A stretch of DNA of 64,000 nucleotides from positions 7,766,001-7,830,000 of the forward strand of contig NZ_CP085173.1 of the NCBI RefSeq assembly GCF_020616555.1, read 5' to 3'. Each line of letters opens with the position of its first letter. Within the stretch, counting starts at the first letter, position 1. Source of the stretch: Streptomyces longhuiensis (GTDB taxonomy: Bacteria > Actinomycetota > Actinomycetes > Streptomycetales > Streptomycetaceae). Below the pieces are notes generated by a model that was given only the letters and a program-made list of their open reading frames with translations, was not told where the DNA came from and did no database searches. The position numbers and the translations under genes are program-made. Positions 8,794 through 16,928 of this stretch are shown here, one piece after another.

Positions 8794-9387
8794 TCACCAG
8801 CCGGCGGACGGCCCCGTCAGCTCCCGGATCGCCGGCCGCGCCGCGTCCAGCACGGTCATGAACCATGCCGAGAACGGCCCCTGGGCGTGCCGCGCGGCCA
8901 GCTCCTCCGCCGTCACGTACGAGGTCTCGCCCACCTCGGAGGCGTCCGGCCGCAGCGGCGCCTGGACCATCCCCACGAACAGGTGGTTGAACTCCTGCTC
9001 CACCAGGCCCGAGTCCGGGTCCGGGTGGTTGTAGCGCACCGTCCCCGCCTCCGCGAGCAGCGAGGGCGAGACGCCCAGCTCCTCGAACGTCCTGCGGGCG
9101 GCCGCGGCGAACGGCGCCTCGCCCGGATACGGGTGCCCGCAGCACGTGTTCGACCACACGCCGGGGGAGTGGTACTTGCCGAGCGCGCGCTGCTGGAGCA
9201 GCAGCCGGCCCTGTTCGTCGAAGAGGAACACGGAGAACGCTCTGTGCAGCTGTCCGGGCGCCTGATGCGCGGAGAGCTTCTCCGCCGTGCCGATCGTCCT
9301 GCCGTCCTCGTCCACGAGTTCCAGCAAGATCGCTTCTCCGGTGCCGTTCGACGAACTGTTCGCCGCGGTGGCAGGTGTGGTCGGCAT
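8794..9387 (-). CDS. idi: Isopentenyl-diphosphate delta-isomerase (type 1)
   Basis: 197 residues of the Nudix-like type 1 IPP isomerase family, which interconverts isopentenyl and dimethylallyl diphosphate. Active-site landmarks are visible: NTCCGHPYPGE with the catalytic Cys, the Nudix-like helix AAARRTFEELGV, the acidic EQEFNHLFVG strand with the second catalytic Glu, and a C-terminal FSAWFMTVLD. I chose ATG 9387 because GAAGG lies 6 nt upstream; the ATG two codons earlier would abut the SD. It stands alone but lies 11 kb from the hopanoid operon, which encodes dxs and ispG, so it may supply DMAPP for farnesyl diphosphate. Confidence 0.93.
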   Translation of the reverse strand: MPTTPATAANSSSNGTGEAILLELVDEDGRTIGTAEKLSAHQAPGQLHRAFSVFLFDEQGRLLLQQRALGKYHSPGVWSNTCCGHPYPGEAPFAAAARRTFEELGVSPSLLAEAGTVRYNHPDPDSGLVEQEFNHLFVGMVQAPLRPDASEVGETSYVTAEELAARHAQGPFSAWFMTVLDAARPAIRELTGPSAGW

Positions 9388-9462
9388 ACCCATCCTTCGC
9401 TTCGGTCCTCGAACCCCAAGTCTGCCGTACCGGGCAGACAGTCCTGGCACTTGGCGGCGCCC

Positions 9463-9495
9463 GCATGTCCCGCCCGGGGGCCGGGCGGGACATGC
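9463..9495 (-). terminator. Terminator of the methyltransferase-GNAT gene
   Basis: A perfect 13-bp stem (GCATGTCCCGCCC, 9463-9475, pairing with 9483-9495) with a 7-nt loop, starting 7 nt after the stop codon of the minus-strand gene ending at 9502. It has no T-tract. Confidence 0.8.
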
Positions 9496-9501
9496 ACAGG
9501 G

Positions 9502-10755
9502 TCAGACGCCGAAAGCGGCCGGGTAGGTGATCGTGCCCTGCGGCACCTGCCAGGAACCGTCCGCCGCGCCCACGACGAGCGCCATCATCGCCTCGTCGGG
9601 CACCTCGAACCCTGGTCGGATGCCGTACCCGGAGGCCTGCGTGAAGCCGAACCTCGGGTAGTACTCCGGGTGCCCGAGCACGAGTACGAGCCGCTCCCCA
9701 CGCGCGCGTGCCGCGTCGAGCACCGCCCTGACGACGGCCGAACCGGCGCCCGTGCGCTGGTGTCGCGGAAGCACCGCGACGGGTGCCAGGGCCGCCGCGG
9801 GTACGCCGCCGACCAGGCAGCGGGTGATCAGCGCGTGCGCCGCCACGGTGCCGTCCGGCGCCTCGGCGACGTACGACAAGCCGGGCAGCCACGCGTCGGC
9901 GTCCGCCCGCAGGGCGTCCACCAGGTCGGCCTCCGCCTCCGTCGGGAAGGCGGCGGCGTTCACGGCGTACACGGCCGCGGCGTCGGCGGCCGACTCCGGC
10001 CGCGTGGGCCACGACGCCGCGGGGCGCAGCGCGTAGCCGGTGTAGCCGTATTCCTGGCCGTGGTCACGCCGCATCGCCAGCTCGGCGCGCGCGCCCGCGA
10101 CGGCCTCGGCCATGCCGGGTGCCTGCGGGTCCGCGGCGTCGGCGCGCTCGGCCAGCGGGCCGTAGTACTCGTCCCAGTCGGACTCGGGCTGCGGATGGAC
10201 GCCGAGCACGGAGTATCCGGCGCCGGTGCAGGCGCGGACGTTCCCCTCGGTCGTCCGCAGCGCGTAGTGCGGCTCCCAGAAGGCGCGTGCCTCGGGGGAC
10301 GGGTCGGTGGCGGTCCACTCGCACTCGGTGAGCACGAGCGAGCCTCCCGGGGCGAGCAGCCGCTTCCACTGCCGCAGCGCGTTGTCGAAGCCGATGGAGT
10401 ACGCCGAGCTCTCGGCCCAGATCAGGTCGAACGAGGCATCCGGAAAGGGGAGTTCGCCCATGTCGGCGTCGACGGGGTGGATCCGGTCGGCGAGGCCCCG
10501 CGCCTTCGCGGCGGCGCGCAGCTCGTCGAGGAACGGCTCGTGGAGGTCGACCGCGGTGACCTCGCCGCCGGTCTCGGCGGCCAGGAGCAGAGCGGAGCGG
10601 CCGGGACCGCAGCCGAGGTCGAGCACGCGCGGGCGCTCGGGCAGCGGCCCCACGAGGGAGAGGAGTCGCAGGGTGGTGGAGTCGGAGCCGGGGCCCTGCC
10701 GGGGAAGTCCGTGGTGCAGGGCGAAGAAGGCGTCACGTACGACGTTGTCTGTCAA
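9502..10755 (-). CDS. Class I SAM methyltransferase / GNAT acetyltransferase fusion
   Basis: About 417 residues. The N-terminal half is a class I methyltransferase with motif I VLDLGCGPGRSALLLA and acidic post-I AVDLHEP. The C-terminal 160 residues form a GNAT domain with the acetyl-CoA loop VLPRHQRTGAGSAVVRAVLD and the PRFGF motif typical of YhbS-like N-acetyltransferases. The combination is a recognised bifunctional annotation without a known substrate. The start is unclear: the frame is open to TTG 10809, and I use TTG 10755 (LTDNVVRDAFF), preceded by AAGGG at 9 nt. A short ORF with a near-perfect SD lies 70 nt upstream and may control translation. Confidence 0.85.
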   Translation of the reverse strand: MTDNVVRDAFFALHHGLPRQGPGSDSTTLRLLSLVGPLPERPRVLDLGCGPGRSALLLAAETGGEVTAVDLHEPFLDELRAAAKARGLADRIHPVDADMGELPFPDASFDLIWAESSAYSIGFDNALRQWKRLLAPGGSLVLTECEWTATDPSPEARAFWEPHYALRTTEGNVRACTGAGYSVLGVHPQPESDWDEYYGPLAERADAADPQAPGMAEAVAGARAELAMRRDHGQEYGYTGYALRPAASWPTRPESAADAAAVYAVNAAAFPTEAEADLVDALRADADAWLPGLSYVAEAPDGTVAAHALITRCLVGGVPAAALAPVAVLPRHQRTGAGSAVVRAVLDAARARGERLVLVLGHPEYYPRFGFTQASGYGIRPGFEVPDEAMMALVVGAADGSWQVPQGTITYPAAFGV

Positions 10756-10825
10756 CGGTTTGAACCCTTGGGTGTGTGGGCCCCGCCGACGCACACCCCG
10801 ACAACCCAAAAGGGGAGGGGGAGGG

Positions 10826-10897
10826 TCAGCCGGTGGCCCGGAAGATGGGGATGCACCTGTCGCTGCGCGGGGCAGCGCTCACCGCGACGACAGTCAT
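10826..10897 (-). CDS. Putative 23-residue leader peptide upstream of the methyltransferase-GNAT gene
   Basis: A micro-ORF beginning MTVVAVSAAPRSDRC and ending at TGA. Its ATG (10897) has an excellent SD, GAGGAGGT, 6 nt upstream (10904-10911), far better than that of the long gene it precedes. The stop lies about 70 nt before the downstream start, and the spacer holds a GGGTGTG/CACACCC hairpin. The arrangement resembles translational or transcriptional attenuation leaders, although the peptide has no obvious run of one amino acid. It could also be an independent small protein. Confidence 0.5.
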   Translation of the reverse strand: MTVVAVSAAPRSDRCIPIFRATG

Positions 10898-10968
10898 CAA
10901 CCCACCTCCTCAAAGATCCATGGCCAACGTAGCACGCAGCGTGCGCGCCCGCCGCGGGTTCCGAGCGG

Positions 10969-11901
10969 TCAGTGGCAGAGCTTCGCCTCGTGCTCCGCGT
11001 GTCCGACGGGCTCCAGCTGGAACGTGCAGTGCTCGACGTCGAAGTGGACGCCGAGGCAGCCCTGGAGTTCGTGGAGCATCTTCTCGTGCCCGATGGCGTT
11101 GAGGGCCTCCGAGCTCACCACGACGTGCGCGGACAGGACGGGCATGCCCGAGGTGATCGTCCAGGCGTGCAGGTCGTGGACGTCCAGGACGCCGGGGAGC
11201 CCCGCGATGTGGGCGCGCACCTCCGCCATGTCGACGCCCTTCGGAGCCGCTTCGAGCAGCACGTTCAGCGTCTCCTGCAGCAGCTTCACGGTCCGCGGGA
11301 CGATCATGAGGCCGATGGCGATCGACGCGATCGGGTCGGCGGCCTGCCAGCCGGTGGCCAGGATGATCGTCGCCGAGACGATCACGGCGACCGAGCCCAG
11401 CGCGTCCGCGGCCACCTCGAGGAAGGCGCCGTGCACATTGAGGCTCTCCTTCTGGCCGCGCACCAGGATCGACAGCGAGATCATGTTCGCGACGAGGCCG
11501 ATCACGCCGAAGACGATCGTGAGCCCGCCCTCGGTCTCGGCGGGTTCCATGAACCGCTGGATCGCCTCGACCAGCACATAGCCGCCGACGCCGAGCAGCA
11601 GCAGGCAGTTGGCGAGCGCGGCCAGGATCTCGGCGCGCGCGAAGCCGAAGGTGCGCTGTTCGCTCGCGGGGCGGTTGGCGAAGTGGATGGCGAGCAGCGC
11701 CATGCCGAGGCCGAGCGCGTCGGTCGCCATGTGTGCCGCGTCCGCGACCAGGGCGAGCGAGTCCGCGAGGACCCCGCCGACGATCTCGACCACCATCACG
11801 GTCAGCGTGATCCCGAGCGCGATGCGCAGCCGGCCCAGATGCGCGGCCGAGGCCGTGCCCGTGGGCGCGTGGCTGTGCCCGTGATCGTGTCCGGCCCCCA
11901 T
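10969..11901 (-). CDS. Cation diffusion facilitator (CDF) metal exporter
   Basis: 310 residues. A His-rich N-terminus (GHDHGHSH) is followed by about six membrane helices (ALGITLTVMVVEIVGGVLAD, LVADAAHMATDALGLGMALL and others) with the CDF site residues HMATD and DALGS, then a cytoplasmic domain with LHAWTITSGMPVLSAHVVV. Family members export Zn2+, Co2+, Fe2+ or Cd2+ in exchange for protons; the HxHxH tail suggests Zn-type. I chose ATG 11901 (MGAGHDHGHSH) because the extra upstream codons look non-coding. Upstream, GGGTAGGGGGTATC is G-rich, but I could not assign an operator. Confidence 0.92.
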   Translation of the reverse strand: MGAGHDHGHSHAPTGTASAAHLGRLRIALGITLTVMVVEIVGGVLADSLALVADAAHMATDALGLGMALLAIHFANRPASEQRTFGFARAEILAALANCLLLLGVGGYVLVEAIQRFMEPAETEGGLTIVFGVIGLVANMISLSILVRGQKESLNVHGAFLEVAADALGSVAVIVSATIILATGWQAADPIASIAIGLMIVPRTVKLLQETLNVLLEAAPKGVDMAEVRAHIAGLPGVLDVHDLHAWTITSGMPVLSAHVVVSSEALNAIGHEKMLHELQGCLGVHFDVEHCTFQLEPVGHAEHEAKLCH

Positions 11902-12016
11902 GGAAACCGCCCTCCGTCCGTTTCCTCGGCGCACCTCGTCGGCCGCCCCCGCGATCACAGTGAACTACGGGTAGGGGGTATCCGCAAACACTGCACTGAA
12001 CACCGTTGTCATGTGC

Positions 12017-12046
12017 CCTGACCTGCGGAAATGGGTGCAGGTCAGG
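12017..12046 (-). terminator. Terminator of galE
   Basis: A perfect 10-bp inverted repeat, CCTGACCTGC and GCAGGTCAGG, around a 10-nt loop, starting 11 nt past the galE stop codon. Confidence 0.7.
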
Positions 12047-12057
12047 AGGCGCGAGGG

Positions 12058-13041
12058 TCAGTTGCCGGAGGTCTCCGGGTGCACCAGCCGCCAGCCCGCC
12101 CATGCCGACTCGACCATTTCGCGCACCCCGCGACTCGTCGCCCAGCCGAGCTCCTTCGCCGCGAGTTCCGCGGAGGCCACCGCACGCGGGGAGTCGCCCG
12201 CGCGGCGCGGCTCGACCACGGCCGCCCGCGGGTCGCCGCTGACCTCGGAGATCAGGTCGACCAGTTCGCGTACGGAGACGCCCTCGCCGGAGCCGATGTT
12301 CACCGTCAGATCGCCCGTCGCGCCCGGCTCCGCGAGCCGGCGCGCGGCCGCGAGATGGGCCTCGGCGAGATCGGCGACGTGCAGATAGTCACGTACACAC
12401 GTGCCGTCCGGCGTCGGGTAGTCGTCGCCGAAGATCCGCGGGGCCTCGCCACGGCTCAGCCGGTCGAAGACCATCGGGATCACGTTGAAGACGCCGGTGT
12501 CCGCGAGCTCGGGGGCGGCGGCGCCCGCCACGTTGAAGTAGCGCAGGCACACGGTCGCCATGCCGTGCGCGCGGCCCGCCGCCCGCACCAGCCACTCGCC
12601 CGCCAGCTTCGTCTCGCCGTAGGGGCTCATCGGCGCGCAGGGGGTGGACTCGGTGATGAGGTCCGCATCCGGATTGCCGTACACGGCCGCGGACGAGGAG
12701 AAGACGAAGCGGCGCACCCCGGCCGCGGCGATCGTGTCCAGGAGTACCGCCAGGCCGCCCACGTTGTCGCGGTAGTAGAGCTCGGGCCGCTCCACGGACT
12801 GCCCGACCTGCTTGCGGGCCGCGAGATGCACCACACCGGTCACGGAGTGCTCGGCGCACACCCGCTGCACCAGCTCGGGGTCCAGGGCCGAGCCCGTGAC
12901 CAGCTCGATGTCCGACGGCAGCCGCTCGGACACCCCGGTCGAGAAGTCGTCGAGGACGACCACGGCCTCACCGGCGGCAGCCATCGCCCGCGCCACATGT
13001 GCCCCGATATAACCCGCTCCACCTGTGATCAGCCATGTCAT
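12058..13041 (-). CDS. galE: UDP-glucose 4-epimerase
   Basis: 327 residues of the extended short-chain dehydrogenase family. The NAD-binding motif is TGGAGYIGAHVA and the catalytic YxxxK is SPYGETKLAGEWL. The galE-type DFSTG loop and the VRDYLHVADLAEAHL region are also present. It supplies UDP-galactose or a related sugar for surface glycans. ATG 13041 begins MTWLITGGAGYIG and is preceded by AGGGTGG. It is transcribed away from the CDP-alcohol cluster across a 260-bp gap, and sits with it in what looks like an envelope-glycan neighbourhood. Substrate specificity cannot be told from sequence. Confidence 0.93.
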   Translation of the reverse strand: MTWLITGGAGYIGAHVARAMAAAGEAVVVLDDFSTGVSERLPSDIELVTGSALDPELVQRVCAEHSVTGVVHLAARKQVGQSVERPELYYRDNVGGLAVLLDTIAAAGVRRFVFSSSAAVYGNPDADLITESTPCAPMSPYGETKLAGEWLVRAAGRAHGMATVCLRYFNVAGAAAPELADTGVFNVIPMVFDRLSRGEAPRIFGDDYPTPDGTCVRDYLHVADLAEAHLAAARRLAEPGATGDLTVNIGSGEGVSVRELVDLISEVSGDPRAAVVEPRRAGDSPRAVASAELAAKELGWATSRGVREMVESAWAGWRLVHPETSGN

Positions 13042-13303
13042 GGTCGACCACCCTAGGCCGTGCTCGTATGTGCCCTCCCGCGACCTGCGGTTTGTGGGGC
13101 AGGGCCTTGATCGACAATGATGACGGGGGCGGTCGCGCACACGCAGACCGCTCTTATCGGGCCGTAAACGGGCGGTGAACGTCCGCTTCTCATCATCCGA
13201 TAGCCTCTGCCGACGTGCCGCCCGGCCGATCTCGGCCCGGGGCGCCCCCACCACGCCTGTGCCCGCTGCGCCGGCGTGCAGGCAATCCAAGGAGTGAGTT
13301 CGT

Positions 13304-15127
13304 CTGTCGACCGCCATCGTCACCGGTCAGCCGGTACCCGGGTCGTCGCTCGAGGGTGAGCTGCGGGCACTCGGCTTCGACGTGCGGCTCGCCCCGGACG
13401 CCGCACAGGCAGGGGCGGCGCTCGCCGCGGTCCCGGCAGGACAGCGGGTCGCGCTCGTCGACGCGGGTTTCGTGGGCCACACCCACGCCCTGCGCCTCGG
13501 CCTCACCGACCCCCGCTTCGCCGCCTCGGCCGTCCCCGGAGCCGTCTCCGTACAGCCCGCGGCCCGCGAGGCGCTGACCGGCGCCCTGCGTGACACCGCC
13601 CAGGGGCCTTCCGCGACGGACTTCGGTACGCGGGCCGACACCCTGGCCGGCGTGCTCGCCGACCGCGTCGCCGAGCGCCTGACCGCGACCGGCACCGACG
13701 TGCACCACCCCGAGCTCGGTGAGCTCGTCGCCGCCGTCCCCGCCGACCCGCAGGCCCGCAACGAGGCCCGCCAGGCGGTCGCCGCCGTCGACGACGAGGC
13801 GATCCGGCTGCGTACGGCGGTCAAGGCGCGCGACGGTTTCTTCACGACCTACTGCATCAGCCCGTACTCCCGCTACATCGCCCGCTGGTGCGCCCGGCGC
13901 GGTCTCACCCCGAACCAGGTGACGACCGCCTCGCTGTTCACCGCGCTGATCGCGGCGGGCTGCGCGGCCACCGGCACCCGCGTCGGCTTCGTCGCCGCGG
14001 GCCTGCTGCTCCTCTTCTCCTTCGTCCTGGACTGCACGGACGGGCAGCTCGCCCGCTACTCCCTGCAGTACTCGACGCTCGGCGCCTGGCTCGACGCGAC
14101 CTTCGACCGCGCCAAGGAGTACGCCTACTACGCGGGCCTCGCGCTCGGCGCGGCCCGCGGCGGCGACGACGTGTGGGCGCTCGCGCTCGGCGCGATGGTC
14201 CTGCAGACCTGCCGCCATGTCGTGGACTTCTCCTTCAACGAGGCGAACCACGACGCGACGGCCAACACCAGCCCCACCGCGGCCCTCTCGGACAAGCTCG
14301 ACAGCGTCGGGTGGACGGTCTGGGTGCGCCGGATGATAGTGCTGCCGATCGGCGAACGCTGGGCCCTGATCGCGGTGCTCACCGCACTGACGACGCCACG
14401 CATCACGTTCATCGTCCTGCTGATCGGCTGCGCCCTCGCGGCGACGTACACCACGGCCGGCCGCGTCCTGCGCTCGCTGACCCGCAGGGCCACCCGCACG
14501 GACCGGGCCGCGCAGGCCCTCGCGGAGCTCTCCGACAGCGGGCCGCTGAGCGAACTGCTCCAGCGCGCGGTGCGCGGTGTGCCTCGTCACACGGCCCCCG
14601 CGATCGCCGCGCTCGGCGCCCTGGTCCTCGTACTCGCCACCGCGCTGTCGGACTACGGCAGCTGGTGGCCCGTCCTCGGCGCCGCCGTCTACGCGCTGAC
14701 CTCCGCCGCGGCCGTCTCGCGCCCCCTCAAGGGCCCCCTCGACTGGCTCGTCCCGCCCGTCTTCCGCGCCGCCGAATACGGCACGATCCTGCTGATCGCA
14801 GCGAAAGCGGACGTAAACGGAGCGTTGCCGGCGGCTTTCGGGCTGGTGGCCGCGGTCGCCTACCATCACTACGACACGGTGTACCGCATCCGCGGTGGCA
14901 CCGGCGCGCCCCCGCACTGGCTGGTCCGGGCGATCGGCGGGCACGAGGGCAGGACGCTGGTGGTCACCGTGATCGCCGCACTGCTCACCGACACAGATTT
15001 CACAGTCGCGCTCACGGTTTGCGCCGTGGCCGTGGCACTGGTGGTGCTCGTCGAGAGCATCCGCTACTGGGTGACCGCCCACAAGCGCGGCGCACCCGCC
15101 GTACACGATGAAGGAGAACCCGCATGA
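13304..15127 (+). CDS. CDP-alcohol phosphatidyltransferase with N-terminal extension and DUF5941-type tail
   Basis: 607 residues. An N-terminal soluble part of about 170 residues leads into a membrane CDP-alcohol phosphotransferase domain with an intact DxxDGxxAR...GxxxDxxxD signature (DCTDGQLAR, then GAWLDATFD) around 243-265. A further helical membrane region of the DUF5941 kind runs to the end. The domain transfers a phospho-alcohol from a CDP-alcohol to a hydroxyl acceptor. The start is odd: no ATG or GTG exists between the in-frame stop at 13295 and GTG 13382, yet coding looks good from CTG 13304 (STAIVTGQPVPGSS). An AAGGAG SD lies 9 nt before that CTG, so I propose CTG initiation. The stop overlaps the next start (ATGA). 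Confidence 0.87.
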   Translation: MSTAIVTGQPVPGSSLEGELRALGFDVRLAPDAAQAGAALAAVPAGQRVALVDAGFVGHTHALRLGLTDPRFAASAVPGAVSVQPAAREALTGALRDTAQGPSATDFGTRADTLAGVLADRVAERLTATGTDVHHPELGELVAAVPADPQARNEARQAVAAVDDEAIRLRTAVKARDGFFTTYCISPYSRYIARWCARRGLTPNQVTTASLFTALIAAGCAATGTRVGFVAAGLLLLFSFVLDCTDGQLARYSLQYSTLGAWLDATFDRAKEYAYYAGLALGAARGGDDVWALALGAMVLQTCRHVVDFSFNEANHDATANTSPTAALSDKLDSVGWTVWVRRMIVLPIGERWALIAVLTALTTPRITFIVLLIGCALAATYTTAGRVLRSLTRRATRTDRAAQALAELSDSGPLSELLQRAVRGVPRHTAPAIAALGALVLVLATALSDYGSWWPVLGAAVYALTSAAAVSRPLKGPLDWLVPPVFRAAEYGTILLIAAKADVNGALPAAFGLVAAVAYHHYDTVYRIRGGTGAPPHWLVRAIGGHEGRTLVVTVIAALLTDTDFTVALTVCAVAVALVVLVESIRYWVTAHKRGAPAVHDEGEPA

Positions 15128-15876
15128 TCGGCCTCGTGCTGGCTGCCGGCGCCGGACGGCGTCTGCGTCCCTACACCGACACCCTGCCCAAGGCCCTGGT
15201 GCCGGTCGGCCCCGAGGGTGACGAGGAGAGCCTCACGGTTCTGGACCTGACCCTCGGCAACTTCGCCGAGATCGGTCTCACCGAGGTCGCGATCATCGTC
15301 GGGTACCGCAAGGAGGCCGTCTACGAGCGTCGCGAGGCGCTCGAGCAGAAGTACGGCGTCAAGATCACCCTGATCGACAACGACAAGGCCGAGGAGTGGA
15401 ACAACGCCTACTCCCTGTGGTGCGGCCGTGACGCGATCAAGCACTCGGTGATCCTCGCCAACGGCGACACCGTGCACCCGGTCTCCGTCGAGAAGACGCT
15501 GCTCGCCGCCCGCGGCGACGGCAAGAAGATCATCCTCGCCCTCGACACGGTGAAGTCCCTCGCCGACGAGGAGATGAAGGTAGTCGTCGGCCCCGAGGGC
15601 GGCATGACGAAGATCACCAAGCTGATGGACCCGGCCGAGGCGACCGGTGAGTACATCGGCGTCACGCTCATCGAGGGCGAGGCGGCCGACGAGCTCGCCG
15701 ACGCGCTCAAGACCGTCTTCGAGACGGACCCGCAGCAGTTCTACGAGCACGGCTACCAGGAGCTCGTGAACCGCGGCTTCAGGATCGACGTCGCCCCGAT
15801 CGGCGAGGTGAAGTGGGTCGAGATCGACAACCACGACGACCTCGCCAAGGGACGTGAGATCGCGTGCCAGTACTGA
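15124..15876 (+). CDS. Nucleotidyltransferase (probable alcohol-phosphate or sugar-phosphate cytidylyltransferase)
   Basis: 250 residues, one NTP-transferase domain. The N-terminal motif LVLAAGAGRRLRPYTDTLPK has the G-x-G-x-R and P-K residues that bind nucleotide, and YSLWCGRDA plus NGDTV supply the metal/substrate region. It should activate a phosphorylated sugar or alcohol with CTP or another NTP. Flanking CDP-alcohol transferases make a CDP-alcohol the likely product, by analogy with TagD/TarI or IPCT chemistry; this is inference. ATGA overlap with the upstream gene and a 13-nt overlap with the next show one operon. Confidence 0.88.
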   Translation: MIGLVLAAGAGRRLRPYTDTLPKALVPVGPEGDEESLTVLDLTLGNFAEIGLTEVAIIVGYRKEAVYERREALEQKYGVKITLIDNDKAEEWNNAYSLWCGRDAIKHSVILANGDTVHPVSVEKTLLAARGDGKKIILALDTVKSLADEEMKVVVGPEGGMTKITKLMDPAEATGEYIGVTLIEGEAADELADALKTVFETDPQQFYEHGYQELVNRGFRIDVAPIGEVKWVEIDNHDDLAKGREIACQY

Positions 15877-16928
15877 CGAGGCTCATCCCCTCGCCGGTTG
15901 TCGTCGACATCCGGGCGGGGGCGATCGACGACCTGGCGACCGTTCTCGCCGACCAGCGGATCTCGTCGTCCACCGGAAGCCTGGCCATCGCGATCAGCGG
16001 TGGCTCGGGCGCCGTCCTGCGCAAGCGCCTCGAGCCGCAGCTGCCCCGTGCGGAGTGGTTCGAGGTCGGCGGCGGGACGCTCGACGACGCGATCAAGCTC
16101 GCCGAGGCCATCAAGAAGGGCCGCTACGACGCGGTCGTGGGCCTCGGCGGCGGCAAGATCATCGACTGCGCCAAGTTCGCCGCGGCGCGCGTCGGCCTGC
16201 CGCTGGTCGCCGTCGCGACGAACCTGTCGCACGACGGCCTGTGCTCGCCGGTCGCGACGCTCGACAACGACGCGGGCCGTGGCTCGTACGGCGTGCCGAA
16301 CCCGATCGCCGTCGTCATCGACCTCGACATCATCCGTGAGGCCCCGGTCCGCTTCGTGCGGTCCGGTATCGGTGACGCCCTGTCCAACATCTCCGCGATC
16401 GCGGACTGGGAGCTGGCCGCGCGCGAGCGCGGCGAGGACATCGACGGCCTGGCCGCCGCCATGGCCCGCCAGGCCGGCGAGGCCGTGCTGCGCCACCCCG
16501 GCGGCGTGGGGGACGACTCGTTCCTCCAGGTCCTGGCCGAGGGGCTGGTCCTCACCGGTATCGCGATGTCGGTGTCGGGCGACTCCCGTCCGGCCTCCGG
16601 CGCCTGCCACGAGATCAACCACGCCTTCGACCTCCTCTTCCCCAAGCGCGCCGCGAGCCACGGCGAGCAGTGCGGCCTGGGCGCGGCCTTCGCGATGTTC
16701 CTGCGGGGAGCGCGCGAGGAGTCGCTGTACATGGTCGAGGTCCTGCGCAGGCACGGTCTGCCCGTGACCCCCGAGGAGATCGGCTTCACCGTGGACGAGT
16801 TCGTCCAGGTCGTGGAGTTCGCGCCGCAGACCCGTCCGGGCCGGTACACGATCCTCGAGCACCTCAATCTGTCCACCGACCAGATCAGGGACGCCTACGC
16901 CGACTATGCAAAAGCCATCGGTAGCTGA
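15864..16928 (+). CDS. Glycerol-1-phosphate dehydrogenase-like iron-containing alcohol dehydrogenase
   Basis: 354 residues of the EgsA/AraM branch of the iron-ADH/dehydroquinate synthase superfamily. The NAD site is VVGLGGGKIIDCAKFAA. Metal ligands appear as Asp in NLSHDGLCSP and His in GACHEINHAF and ASHGEQCGLG. Family members reduce dihydroxyacetone phosphate to sn-glycerol 1-phosphate. The GTG start lies inside the 3' end of the nucleotidyltransferase gene. Placed between a nucleotidyltransferase and two CDP-alcohol transferases, it probably makes the polyol phosphate that is then activated. Whether the product is G1P or another polyol phosphate is not decided by sequence. Confidence 0.88.
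   Translation: MPVLTRLIPSPVVVDIRAGAIDDLATVLADQRISSSTGSLAIAISGGSGAVLRKRLEPQLPRAEWFEVGGGTLDDAIKLAEAIKKGRYDAVVGLGGGKIIDCAKFAAARVGLPLVAVATNLSHDGLCSPVATLDNDAGRGSYGVPNPIAVVIDLDIIREAPVRFVRSGIGDALSNISAIADWELAARERGEDIDGLAAAMARQAGEAVLRHPGGVGDDSFLQVLAEGLVLTGIAMSVSGDSRPASGACHEINHAFDLLFPKRAASHGEQCGLGAAFAMFLRGAREESLYMVEVLRRHGLPVTPEEIGFTVDEFVQVVEFAPQTRPGRYTILEHLNLSTDQIRDAYADYAKAIGS

Noticed and set aside
11959..12000. CsoR/Zur-like operator before the CDF exporter (GGGTAGGGGGTATC)
   Set aside because: Only one G-rich half is visible and no dyad of the right spacing could be found.
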